A DNA stretch of 64,000 bases from Siphonodentalium dalli (Eukaryota; Mollusca; Scaphopoda; Gadilida; Siphonodentaliidae). Shown here in pieces: positions 47,847 to 59,345 of this stretch (within the stretch, counting starts at the first letter, position 1; the number at the start of each line of letters is the position of its first letter). The notes below the pieces were generated by a model, which had not been told where the DNA came from, ran no database searches, and saw only the letters and a list, made by a program, of their open reading frames with translations. The DNA lies in NCBI GenBank assembly GCA_032622095.1, contig CP136065.1, positions 246,449,474-246,513,473 on the forward strand, given 5' to 3'. Position numbers and translations under genes: made by a program.

Positions 47847-48324
47847 GCCAATGGGGTCATTGTCACAAGGCTCCGGTCACATTCGTAGCCAGCTTTTTAA
47901 ATGGATCACAAATGTAGCCAGCTTTTTCATCGGCGATCACATTCGTTGCCAGCTTTTCTAATTCCATGCCTTTTATGGCTTGAAATATGATGTCATCGCG
48001 TTCATGACTAAAATGTCGACGTCATGCTCCAAAACTGACTTCGTTTATCAACTAATATTGGAATATAATTCGAGCATTCCAATGACATTGCTCGGAAACC
48101 TCAGGTTATTAGATGAACTAATATCAAAATAAAATTCAAGTTGTTTTCATCCATCAACTCAGAAAAATGAGATTAACCTGATCGTGTTCATTGCACGAGG
48201 CTCGTCTGAATATGAAAAGCTGGCTACAAATGTGATCACCATAGAAAAGCTGGCTACATTTGTGATTGATTTAAAAAGCTGGCTACGAATGTGATCGATG
48301 CCTTGTGACAATGACCCCATCAGC
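47847..48324. mobile_element. MULE-like MITE with GCCAATGGGGTC ends
   Basis: GCCAATGGGGTCATTGTCAC to GTGACAATGACCCCATCAGC, flanked by CACAGTAGG (47838-47846) and CACAGTACC (48325-48333), 7 of 9 matching. The motif TCACATTCGTAGCCAGCTTT is iterated three times at each end. The ends are homologous to those at 43670-44117 while the interiors differ. Confidence 0.75.
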
Positions 48325-48333
48325 CACAGTACC

Positions 48334-50940
48334 GGTAGGTGTTTGCAGAAGCAAAGCACCCCCCCCCCCCCCCACCCAGCCTCTTGTTCATAAGCACTGC
48401 ATCTCATGATATGTTGATGAAATGCTACCATTATATATTACCGCAACTTGGCACAAGGGCCCTGGCCACCCTGCCTTGATAAGTTGAGCTATTATAGGGT
48501 CCTGTTTGCACATTATTATCATGAAATTGAGTACCAGGGTATTAAATGATCTTTATTCAATCTTAAATCTTGTCAAATTTCATATACATGTAAATGCTTT
48601 TACTTAGTTGTCACTCATGCCTTATAGTGATAACCCACTGTGCATGACTACTAGTGACACCATACTCTATAGTGATAATAAATGAATAAAAAACACAAAT
48701 ATACTATCCAACAGAAATTTAGCATATTCAGAACTTCAAATTAATGGTACTACTCAGTCTATGCGTTTTTTAATTTAAGCCTAAACCCACACTAAGGGTG
48801 TTTGTATTTATAACAGATTTATCAAGCAAAATACCACGTAAGTGTCAGCAGTGCATGTATCAGTATGAATGGCAAGGTTTATAATTGTTACTGCTGTCAT
48901 TTTATCTGACCCATGTGCTTAACTTAAAGCGATTTTGTTTTTTTACGTCATCAACCATAACCTGTAAAAATAACCGGTTGACCTAGGTAGTGATTGCCAA
49001 TTTGCCAGTACAACCACAATCATGACAGTGATTAATGGTATTAAATTTGTATATATCTCAGTCTTTAAGAAAAAAGCACCATGTAGCTGAAACAGGCTTC
49101 CTTTGGGAGCCTTTATTCAGCACTTTGCGCACATGATTAGGAAATAAGCCCATAGTGGACTTATACCTGTTTTTCCGTTGGATGGCGTGGGCCACAGTGA
49201 AAGCACATATATAAATAGCGTACATCTCGTGCTGAAATACGCCCACAGTGAGCTTATTATTATTTTTTTTATTTATTTAATTAAATTTTTTTTAATTAAT
49301 TTTTTGTAAAACTAACGCCGTTCCCCGCCAGGGTACACCGAGTCACTGCACCAAATTTGTTTGAAATTGGACCAGAAATCTGGGAGAAAAATCCGGACAG
49401 ACTGACAGACAGATACATGTAGACGTATTCTACTCTTTGGTATATATAGATGACTATAAATTCATCCTTAAAGGGACTGGCGGCCTTCTTTGTAGGTTGT
49501 AATTTATAAATAGCATTTATCAAATTATCATAATTTCCTCAAGAATGATATGAATGCGATATTATTCACAAAACACGCTTTATGTCCGAGAAAATACTGG
49601 TCGAGTTTTGTTCAGTATTTTTGCAAATACATGTAGCACAGTGGATTGTTTTTAAGCAGAGTCACGATATTGCATCATGTCCTTATTTAGATTCGCGCTC
49701 ATTACACGTCGGTTGTAAAACCTCTAATTTGGTGTGTCTAAAACTTAGAACTCACAATACGACTCATAGTAAATTCGTTATTTGGTATGTATTGCCGTAT
49801 ATATAGGTTTGGAGAAAATACTACAGCGCAACGGAACATTTTCTTTGGACGATCTGGTAGTTCCAAGTGTTTGTCTATAAACAAACGGTTCTGTAACAGT
49901 TTTATGTTTTATACCCATACCATAGTATGGTAACATAGCGTCGTTGTCCGGATTGACCACTCGTCGTTAGTCCGTCTGTCTGTCTGTCTGTCTGTACACA
50001 CTTTACGCATGGTGCGATAACTCAAATATTTTCTATCTGATCGGAACCAAATTATGTATATGAATTTCTCAGCACAAAAGACAGATCGGGTTCGAATATG
50101 GGTTTGATCCGACTATTTTTAACTGAGTTATGGTCCTTTTTCGATAAAATATTTACTCTTAAAAATTTTTTTTAAACTTTTGATTTAATTCCTTGCTCAA
50201 GTAAAAAACAAAAAACAAAACATATGTATAACTAGAAATTTTAAACTTCCAAATTGGAAGTTTGATACTTCCATATAATTAACATATATATATATCCCAA
50301 CCCAAACCCTTCCTCAATCATTACCTTTCCCATAACCCAAACCTTAACCATAACCATACCTATCGGCAACCCATACCATATCCTAAGGCTAAATGTTTTC
50401 CATAAGCATAACCTTGCTCTAGCCGTAACCATAACCACATCTATAATTCTAACTATATCTATAACCTTAACCAACCCTTACCCATCCTTTAGCCCTGACT
50501 ATACTATTCACATCCCTGACATAATCCATAACACTAACCATAAAACTAACCCAAAATCAAACCTAAATCTTTCTCCAACGGTTACCTGGGTCAAGTTACC
50601 CATGATTGTGTCCATTTGTACTAACTGAGATAAACTATACATATTCCATGGGACACCTCGCGGAAGCTACCAATATATTCTAAGCTGACGATAAACGATC
50701 TTTATTGCTAATTATTAGTGCTGCTTAAGTCATCTGAGATCCACGGCACCTGCCCCATGGCAATCTCATGGTCAAGTTACCCATGTGTAGCAATGTCCCC
50801 ACATATATGTTCTAAGCTGCAATAACCGCTATTTGATGTTTATCTTTGATGATATCATTTATTTGTCCCACTTCAAGTCATTTGATGGCAAAGGCACCTA
50901 ACGGATAGCATTTCCCTGGTCAATTTAAACATGTGAAATA
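48334..50940. other. Diffuse repeats, no gene recognised
   Basis: A poly-C run lies at about 48359-48374. A dispersed repeat with GTACACCGAGTCACTGCACC and CAAATTTGTTTGAAATTGG at 49260-49440 recurs at 57060-57170. A TCTG tetramer tract plus 'gttatggtcctttttcg' repeat lies at 49950-50190. A degenerate TAACCATAACC-type run lies at 50290-50580. Two frames at 49582-49960 have no recognised family. Confidence 0.45.
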
Positions 50941-51359
50941 ATTTTCAGCTCCGTAGGTACATGTACTAGCAGGGTTACCCGGCGTTGCCCAGGTTAAAGT
51001 GATGTGAAACCCTCTGCATGCTGTGGATATTTGTTGGGAATAGAGAATACTCTTGCTCAAAGTGTTACACATACAGTATTCTCATAAATTGTGTATTCAA
51101 ATAGCATCACAAAAAATATTCTTACACAGTCATGGAATATAAGTAGTGGCTCACCTTGTCGATTGTCATTTTGTTTATCTCGATTAATCCGTTCCACCAA
51201 TAATGAAGTATTTATTTAGTTACAACTGTGTATACTTCAGGCGTTACAATATGATATATCAACATCATAAACACATTAGTTCGCAAAAATAAAAGATGAC
51301 GAATGAGGCCACTTTTGAAAAAATTTAATGCACATAATTTGTGTGTGTCCCTCTCACCT

Positions 51360-52200
51360 TTATAAACCGCTGACTCGAATGGCCCACTTGTGACATCCTT
51401 AAACCACACAATTACATTCCTGATATCATGGAGATGATTATAAGTTTGGTGCTAATTGGCGACTAAACAAATTGTTATCAAATTTGGTGCCGACCCCTCC
51501 ACTCCCCATCTCTCACCCAAAAACAGCACCAATATGGTGTCATTAAATCACACGATTAGATTCCTCGTATCATGGATAATAACGTGTATCAATTTGGTGG
51601 AAATTGGCGCTGAAAATATTGTGTATCAATTTTGGTGCCCCTCTCCCTTTCAGTGCACCCTGACTCGAATGAGGTCACTTTTGAAAAAAATTAAGCCACA
51701 CCATTAGACTCCTCAAACTATGGGGATGCTTTTGTATAAGTGTTGTGGCAATCTGCGACTAAACCCATTCTTATAAAATTTAGTGCCGATCCCCCCCAAT
51801 CTCTCATCCAAACGACACTAAGTTGGGGTCTTTAAATCGCGCACAATTAGATTTCATGTATCATGAAGAAGAATATTATCAATTTGGTGGAAATCGGCGC
51901 TAAAATTAGTTTATCAATTTTGGTGCCCCTCTCCCCTTCTGTGCATCCCTGACGCGAACGACGCCACTTTTGACATATTTAAACCACACCATTAGATTCT
52001 TCATATCATGGGGGTGATTTTATGTAATTTCGTGACAATCGGCGACAACAAAAAATCTGCCCCTCCCCTTTTCTGCCCCTGACAACAACGGCGTCACTTT
52101 AGAAAATTCTAACCCCCACCATTATCTTTCTCGTAAAATGTTACCCCTAGTAGACCCATTTGGTATCATCTAGATAGTCCCCTGTGAATTTCTATAGAAC
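51360..52200. repeat. Degenerate tandem array, ~145-bp period, six units
   Basis: The anchor (A)CACCATTAGATTCCTC recurs at about 51412, 51556, 51704, 51847, 51992 and 52122. Alternating units share GGCGACTAAAC(C)A and TTTGGTGCC(C/G)A(C)CCC. The left flank (50960-51010) begins GGGTTACCCGGCGTTGCCCA. Related fragments occur near 56200-56260 and 56500-56560. Confidence 0.65.
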
Positions 52201-52436
52201 ACAGACAGACAGACATTCGCAAATATACATGTAGATATAGATGTAAAGATGTAATTAGTTATGTTATTAAATTATTCATGAATTCCAATTTAAATCACCT
52301 GACGTCAGCTCTACCTATCTGATGACACTCCATGTGACAAATTACCATGTGTACCAATTTCTTTTGCCATGATCCAACCGGTTGGTCGCCTATAGCCGGG
52401 CAGACCGACAAACAAATGAACACACACAATTGGGTT

Positions 52437-53066
52437 TTATTAGTATAAATACATACATGTGTACAAAAATATATATATTTAATTGGCAACGGGAATTAAG
52501 AACATGCGCGGGTTCCTTATACCGCTATACTTAAAGTAATTGACCACCAATAACGTGGTGTCACCCCGTTAATACCGCGGTACTATACCGCAGTATCCTC
52601 CAATACTGCGGTACTGATACCGCTTGTTAATGCGAACAAGTATGTGGGAGTAAATACCTCCCCTCAAAGAGTTCCATGAAAATCACCGCGGTATTCAAAA
52701 AAATTAATGCGGTGCCCGCTAAAAGACCGCGGTATTCAAAAAAATTAATGCGGTGCCCGCTAAAAGACTGCGGTATCATTATCGCCCAATACCGTAACTC
52801 CACCGCCGTGACCATCTCGATACCGCTACTGTTTATTACCGGTATCACCGCGGTCATGACCGGGGTATCACCCCGTTTTTCTGGTCAATTACTTTGAGAA
52901 TAGCGGTACACGTACATGTATGTGCCTCTGTTTTGTACCTATATTTCCAATAAAAGACTTGAGATGTTAAAAATTACATCTGCAATTGGATGGTATATTC
53001 TCGTGAAAGATACAGAGAGTTATAGTCTGTCCAACACTGAAGTGCGAAGTTTTAAATCAATGCCGT
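52437..53066. repeat. Left part of local duplication (modules A and B)
   Basis: Module A (52437-52520, GGTTTTATTAGTATAAATAC on) and module B (52951-53066, AAAAGACTTGAGATGTTAAA on) recur side by side at 53778-53984 with only a few differences. Here they are separated by the TIR element 52522-52906 plus 44 bases. No coding sequence. Confidence 0.85.
52522..52906. mobile_element. 385-bp TA-flanked TIR element with ACCGCGGTAT repeats
   Basis: CCGCTATACTTAAAGTAATT and the near-complement, bounded by TA (52520-52521 and 52907-52908). The interior is packed with ACCGCGGTAT-type motifs and carries a perfect 44-bp tandem repeat (starting ACCGCGGTATTCAAAAAAAT, about 52684 and 52728). The architecture parallels the 1435-bp element at 45613-47047 (TA target, CG-rich iterated 8-10-mers), but the terminal sequence differs. 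Confidence 0.75.
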
Positions 53067-53361
53067 ATGTCTATTATATAATATTCTTTCTGTTTATGGC
53101 GGTTTTAGCAGATGTGATCATTTTAACAGCTATACCCACACAAAGGCCGCTCGTATCTTTAAAATAATGTTTATTTTATTCTGAGATTTTCTCATTATTA
53201 TGACCTAATCAAAATTGTCATTTTGACCTAACACTTTGGAAAATAAAAAATCGGGCTTGGCAAATAACACTCACTTTTTATCAATAAAACAAGAGCAGGC
53301 AGGAAATGAAGATGCAATCTTCAAAGATGCTTTATCTATTTCCGCTAGTATTCACCAGCTG

Positions 53362-53615
53362 CAAGCCTTGAAATAGGGTGTCTGTCATTTGCAGAATGAG
53401 GTCCCCAGAGGGTGAATTTAGTGATGCTACCCTGCATAGTGGGCTAGCATCAACAAATTCACCCTCTGGGGACCTCATTCTGCTGAGGTGTAAGCAGAAT
53501 GAGGTTCCCAGAGGGTGAATTTGGTGATGCTGGCCTGCTATGCGGGTTAGCATCACTAAATTCACCCTCTGGGGACCTCATTCTGCAAATGACAGAAACC
53601 CTATTTCAAGGCTTG
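53362..53615. mobile_element. hAT-like MITE, 254-bp two-hairpin form
   Basis: Flanked by perfect 8-bp duplication ACCAGCTG (53354-53361, 53616-53623). Same structure and length as 23022-23275. Present at the same site in the duplicated segment (58259-58512), so insertion preceded duplication. Confidence 0.9.
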
Positions 53616-53671
53616 ACCAGCTGGGTTTATTTTATAAACCCGTTAGTTCATCTGAAAGCACAAGGTACATG

Positions 53672-53780
53672 TACAGTAATGCTCTAATTAATCGACCTCT
53701 TAAACAAAGCAGAATTATGGGTAACTTTTCAGGATTTAGTCGGAAATATGGCTTGTTGCCATTCATCGGAAAGCTCTCGG
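53672..53780. mobile_element. Mariner-like MITE, family C, exact left half
   Basis: TACAGTAATGCTCTAATTAA to GAAAGCTCTCGG, where the palindrome's centre should be. Module A' (GGTTTTATTAATATAAATAC) starts at that point instead of the right arm. Confidence 0.85.
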
Positions 53781-53984
53781 GGTTTTATTAATATAAATAC
53801 ATACATGTGTACAAAAATATATATATTTAATTGGCAACGGGAATTAAGAACACGCGCAGGTTCCTTATAAAAGACTTGAGATGTTAAAAATTACATCTGC
53901 AATTGGATGGTATATTCTCGTGAAAGATACAGAGAGTTATAGCCTGTCCAACACTGAAGTGCCAAGTTTTAAATCAATGCCGAT
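53778..53984. repeat. Modules A' and B' of local duplication
   Basis: GGTTTTATTAATATAAATAC to AAATCAATGCCG, joining the A and B modules directly. Compared with 52437-53066 it lacks the TIR element and 44 further bases. The A'/B' junction (CCTTATAAAAGACTTG) falls at short ATA/TAA microhomology, so it is not a clean empty site. Confidence 0.8.
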
Positions 53985-56900
53985 CTGTAATTTGCCAGTG
54001 TTGGTTTATCAATTTGTCGGGTCAGTGATTTCAACGGCCAGTAATATCAGTGATGGTTAGTTCTACGTGCAGTGAATATATTTTTCTATGAAATAATTAT
54101 TCACGACTGGCAATCACTCACACAACTGATAACACATGTCTTGCTTAAATACATCTTATTATAAATTTGGTAGTATATTAAAAAATGAGCCCAAATTAAA
54201 TCAAGTAATTGCTCACTCTTCTGCTGTTATGATGACCAAAGCGAGCACACAAATACATACAGACATATATACAGACGGAATATGCATTGAAAAGTGTCAC
54301 AAATTTACCGAAATTATATATATCGGGAGGAAAGAACCTGACATATTCTATTGTAGTTTAAGAAGAGTTACGCGTTATAATTATGTTCTCCTTGTGGTAT
54401 GCATATATGACAGTCCATTTCTGAGCCTGAAGCTGAATAAAGTTATTACACTTGAGGTAGTCTGTCCATGGTGACTGGTGAGCAACGGCTGTAGCTGTAC
54501 AATCTTAATTCACATTTGTACGTATATTTTGATCACCAGAATGGGACAAAGGCGAATATATTTTATTTGAAGTTCTATCATGCTCGCGAACATTCTAGGA
54601 AGATCACTAAAATGTCGGTATATACTAGTATGTGTATCAGAAATCCAGCATTACATATAATTCAGAAACATATTCATAGAGGATAAATAATTAATGCTGT
54701 GAAGGCGCGATAATAATGTCGATACAAACGTTTATACCGATTGTACTGACTGTCCAAGATCGCGAACCTTTCCACAGCTTGTATGAATTTTGTATAAGTT
54801 TTGGGTTCAAAGTGACTTAGTCGGACAGGTGCATAGCACATTGTACCATCAGAAGTAGGCCAGCCATGGCGCAGCCAGTTCTATTTCAAAGAGCGCGGAT
54901 TGGGATAACTGCATGGTTTGAGAACGTAACATGACGCGTACATCTACCGGTATATGCAGTTCAGTTTGTTGCTTCCCCGAGTAATGGTGCCTTTTCTGTG
55001 CACATACATTGCACCAAAGTGAACATGCATAAGTTCATATACCAAGTTAACAATCGTTATTCAGAGACAAACAAAATTATGTTACATTGAATGATCGGCC
55101 CATTTCGCAACAGCGAAATAGCGTATGATGATATTAAACTACATTTGTTTGCTCACTTGCCTACATGTATATTGTGACGTTCCGTAAACTTTGAGGTTTT
55201 TTATAATAACTAATAGATTGTCATGATATTGAAGCATTTTGGGAATGATATATGCATGGCAGCTTATACCTACACATTCCATATACAATTTGCTTAATTT
55301 TGGTGTGATTCATATTCTTGAATACGCGAAGGTGGTGAATTAGTCTGCACTTTAACACATATTTGTGTATATTTTACGATTAGCTGACGAACGTGTGATG
55401 ACGTTGTCGGCTCTTTATAAGTTATAACACTTTACATTAGGTGTCGGCCAATTAATGCGAAATAAACGATCGGCGATCTTAATAATCGGACAATAAACTC
55501 ATACATTTTCACTTGTGACAAATACAGATGATAAGGAGACAGTTTTTAAATGGTCAGATCTGAATTCAACAAACGTATGCTAAATATCAAATGGGAATCC
55601 ATTACAAAACCCTAGATAGTTCCGTTCCGAAATTATGATACCAAAATGAGCAACTTAGGGGCGGCAAGGTTGGGGAACGGGACGGGATACGCTGACTCTC
55701 GTTCATTCAATTTAAAAATATAATATATTAAAATGGTTTACGGTAACGTGAACGGATATAAAATAGTTTCAATTAATTGAGAACTGCAAGCGAAAGTCCG
55801 CGCATAAGATGGCTTGTGCTTTATGAAAACGCGGGCCATGCGGAGAAGTGTTATTAAATTATACAACTGACACTACAGTTCCGTTAATTTTCAAATATGA
55901 AAGTCGATAAATCTTTTTTGCAAAAAATGGGCATTTAAAAAAAAGTGAAAACAAAAACTACAATTTTAAAACTATTGAATTTTGACCGTTTTTGGACTCA
56001 AAATATGTTGTTTTTTTCAGCCATATCGTGATAAAACCTCAGTATCACAGCCAGTTGACAAGACAGCCAGCCGACATTGGCTTGAGTGATTGCCTATCAG
56101 CAACATAACAATTAATGCAGTGTACTGAACAGGAATGGATGTTGAAATATATCGCCAGCGGTCATTGGTGTAATTTTTGACATTGGCTATTCTGCATTTT
56201 GGTTCAAATCGGCGACAACAAAAAAATTGACAAATTTTGCCCCTCCCCTAACCCGGACAGATTTGAGCGGACCTTTGTCAAAATTTCCTCGTTTCGTCTT
56301 CTGTCTATGTTTAAGACGCTCACATAGACCAAATCCAGCTGTTGTGCTTCGTCTGGGAGAAGATCTGACCCCAAGCACTTTCTACACTTGGCATTTATGA
56401 ATACATTTTTGGATGTGGTATAACTTGGACATTTCTCAACCGATTTACAAATTCTTTCAGGAGGATCATTAGTACGTCCTATAGTTACACGACAGTAAAA
56501 ATGGTTGAAATCATCGCCAAAAAGAATTGCGAAAATTTTGCCCCCACCCCACCAAAACCCAAAAATATAAGCCCGTCCCTGTTCAAAACTTTTTTTTGTA
56601 GAAAGTTGCTAACGATTAACTGCATAGAAGATCTAGAATCTGGATACCTTGCATGCCATAGGCGGTCACAGGATTTGAAATAAATCGAGTTTTGCGAACT
56701 ATGGGCGACAACTCTGTAGAGAAAACGCGGACATAAATTGTAATGCATGGACCCAATAGGGCATACTGAGTTGTACCTATGGTCCAAATTTGGAGTCTCT
56801 GCTGCTCATACTTTCGAGATATAGCAACCCCATTTTTTCACACAAAGGGGGATAACTCTGTAAATCAAGCGCGGACAATATCCTATAGCCTATCCTGCTA

Positions 56901-57636
56901 GACTTATTATAGGTCTATACATGTATACATACAAAATTCCAGCGCCCTACCTCTTTTACTTCTTGTGATATAAGCGTTATAAAATTGCTAAGAATAATAA
57001 ATAAAAAATAAAAAATTGAATAACAATATACTTCCATATTAAAATATTGAAGTATAATAATTTTTTTTTTTTTAATAATTAAAAACTAACACCATTATAA
57101 CTCTGCCAAGGGTACCCCGAGTCACCACACCAAATTTGTTTAAATCGGTCCAAAATCTTGTGTTATGTACTGGTAAATTTGTTTGGTGCGACATTAAATC
57201 CAATTCACCAATACCATCCCATGCCTTTGGACTACTTAGCTAAATTGATACGGCTATATTATTTTCTGATGTCTCTTATGCCAATGTGCAGATAATCTGA
57301 TAAAGAAAGCTATGGTATCTAATTTAATATAAAGATTCAACAATACACATCACATGATATTAACAGTAGACTTGAACCTGTGCTGCCTTGCACAACTGAA
57401 GATATCACTCTACAGATGGTCTGAGGTCATTATAAATGTTATTGATTTAATAGAGATGCCAGCTTTCAACATAAACAATTCCTGTGATTTGTTGACAGCT
57501 CTGCTATATAACTGATATTAATGGGTCAGCAGTGAGGTTGCTTATCTTGATCTATATTGTTGGTAGAATTTGATACATTATCATTGTAAACATTGTAAGA
57601 CTCTCTTAACCCAAGTATTCCATGTCCAGGTCACCT
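53985..57636. other. Long stretch without recognised gene
   Basis: 3.6 kb with no convincing exon. The 112-codon frame at 54136-54474 is the longest, but it shows no domain and no splice or promoter support. Fragments of the 145-bp array family lie near 56200 and 56500. A dispersed repeat with ACCCCGAGTCACCACACCAA lies at about 57060-57170. Confidence 0.45.
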
Positions 57637-57722
57637 TTCACATTTAACCCGAGGCTGTGGTGGTGCAGCATTACAGATCCTGTACCAGTGCATTCTCTTA
57701 CATAAATGCGAGTGACCCATAA
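57637..57722. mobile_element. piggyBac-like MITE fragment, 'CATGA' relative
   Basis: TTAACCCGAGGCTGTGGTGG, then CCTGTACCAGTGCATTCTCT and half of an eroded hairpin. The rest is missing. Confidence 0.55.
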
Positions 57723-57961
57723 ATTCCAATAATTTGTGTTATGTACATTTGTCTATAATAATACATAACAGTATACAATAATTCAACACCAAAACTCTCA
57801 TTTATGATTCCGATCATAGTAATTTACTATCGCCAAGGGATGGGTTAACATCTGCCGATCGTGATCGGCCTCTCGTTTATGTTTGTTTACAAAAACAAAG
57901 CATACAAACTTGACAATAACATGCAATGTTCGAGATATTTATGATTGGTATTGAGAACAAC
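57723..57961. other. Unassigned stretch
   Basis: Nothing recognised. Confidence 0.4.
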
Positions 57962-58258
57962 ATATGTCTATTATATAATATTCTTTCTGTTTATGGCGGT
58001 TTTAGCAGATGTGATCATTTTAACAGCTATACCCACACAAAGGCCGCTCGTATCTTTAAAATAATGTTTATTTTATTCTGAGATTTTCTCATTATTATGA
58101 CCTAATCAAAATTGTCATTTTGACCTAACACTTTGGAAAATAAAAAATCGGGCTTGGCAAATAACACTCACTTTTTATCAATAAAACAAGAGCAGGCAGG
58201 AAATGAAGATGCAATCTTCAAAGATGCTTTATCTATTTCCGCTAGTATTCACCAGCTG

Positions 58259-58512
58259 CAAGCCTTGAAATAGGGTGTCTGTCATTTGCAGAATGAGGTC
58301 CCCAGAGGGTGAATTTAGTGATGCTACCCCGCATAGTGGGCTAGCATCAACAAATTCACCCTCTGGGGACCTCATTCTGCTGAGGTGTAAGCAGAATGAG
58401 GTCCCCAGAGGGTGATTTTGGTGATGCTAGCCTGCTATGAGGGGTAGCATCACTAAATTCACCCTCTGGGGACCTCATTCTGCAAATGACAGACACCCTA
58501 TTTCAAGGCTTG
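58259..58512. mobile_element. hAT-like MITE, 254-bp two-hairpin form (duplicate)
   Basis: Target duplication ACCAGCTG at 58251-58258 and 58513-58520, the same site as copy 1, differing from it by a few substitutions. Confidence 0.9.
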
Positions 58513-58562
58513 ACCAGCTGGGTTTATTTTATAAACCCGTTAGTTCATCTGAAAGCACAAGG

Positions 58563-58779
58563 TACAGTAATGCTCTAATTAATCGACCTCTTAACCAAAG
58601 CAGAATTATGGGTAACTTTTCAGGATTTAGTCGGAAATATGGCTTGTTGCCATTCATCAGAAAGCTCTCAGGGAGAGCTTTCCGATGAATGGCAACAAGC
58701 CATATTTCCGACTAAATCCTGAAAAGTTACCCATAATTCTGCTTTGGTTAAGAGGTCGATTAATTAGAGCATTACTGTA
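58563..58779. mobile_element. Mariner-like palindromic MITE, family C, complete
   Basis: TACAGTAATGCTCTAATTAA to its complement, bounded by TA. The centre reads AAAGCTCTCAGGGAGAGCTTT. A complete palindrome of about 217 bp. Confidence 0.85.
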
Positions 58780-59038
58780 CATGTACCTTTGGTAGCGTTT
58801 AGGACACTCAATCAGAGCATCACCCTCTCGTTCTATCCTTCCATGATGGCACAAGTACCATTCCGAAAAACCCATTTCCCATTTGAAATCTTATTATTCT
58901 CATTGCAGGCCGAAAAGGACCATGGATGATTCTAGCTTTATATTAATTTGAATCAAGAAATTCAGTCCACACTGACGGAAGTATCTGTTACATAAAAATA
59001 AAAAAATTCCGCCGCCCTAGGACTTTGATGAAGACAGA
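58780..59038 (+). other. 5' flank of the GALNT gene
   Basis: Sequence between the last MITE and the start codon. A promoter and 5' UTR are expected here or further upstream. No TATA box is assigned. The start codon lies in AGAATGAGG context. Confidence 0.4.
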
Positions 59039-59269
59039 ATGAGGCGGAACACGGTTTCTCTGCTAAAGTTTGGCTTGGCCGCATTCATTTTCTTCGTGTG
59101 TGGCCCTCTTATAGTGAAATACATCTTAGGACCTGATTCAAGCAACAAAGAGACATTTAAAGTGAATGATGACCGACATGGAATGCCGCATTTTGAGGAG
59201 AGAATACGAGTCGAGGAGCCTGTCAATATGGAACAAGTTGTCAAGGTCAAGAAATCATTGGAACATAAG
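59039..59269 (+). CDS. Exon 1, polypeptide N-acetylgalactosaminyltransferase (GALNT)
   Basis: Opens at ATG 59039 and runs 77 codons to AAG|GTACCG (donor at 59270, phase 0). The product starts MRRNTVSLLKFG, then has a hydrophobic stretch (about residues 8-30, LLKFGLAAFIFFVCGPLIV) followed by a polar stem. That is the type II membrane topology of Golgi glycosyltransferases. Joined to the exon at 62791 it continues into the DWHDY motif region that precedes the GALNT catalytic domain. These enzymes start mucin-type O-glycosylation by moving GalNAc from UDP-GalNAc to Ser/Thr. The paralogue is not resolved. Reading on past the donor enters a MITE, which supports splicing here. Confidence 0.75.
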
Positions 59270-59345
59270 GTACCGGTACTAGTAAACAAGTTCTTTCCAT
59301 TAGACCATAAAATACATGTACCCGGTAGGTGTTTCATCAGTCCCG

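Larger units (their letters stand above)
53065..53780. repeat. Module C of local duplication, copy 1
   Basis: TATGTCTATTATATAATATT (53065) through the left half of a mariner-like MITE (ending 53780) is nearly identical to 57962-58675. It includes a 254-bp hAT-like MITE. The homology to copy 2 breaks at the centre of the palindromic MITE. Confidence 0.9.
57962..58780. repeat. Module C of local duplication, copy 2
   Basis: Nearly identical to 53065-53780 and contains the complete versions of both nested MITEs. The left border TATGTCTATTATATAATATT is preceded by unrelated sequence (GAGAACAACA here, AATCAATGCCG in copy 1). Confidence 0.9.

Noticed and set aside
53778..53984. Clean pre-insertion (empty) site for the element at 52522-52906
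   Set aside because: 44 bp of flank beyond the element is also missing, and the junction shows microhomology, so a secondary deletion fits better.
54136..54474. 112-codon frame on +
   Set aside because: No domain, no splice or polyadenylation support, ordinary AT-rich composition.
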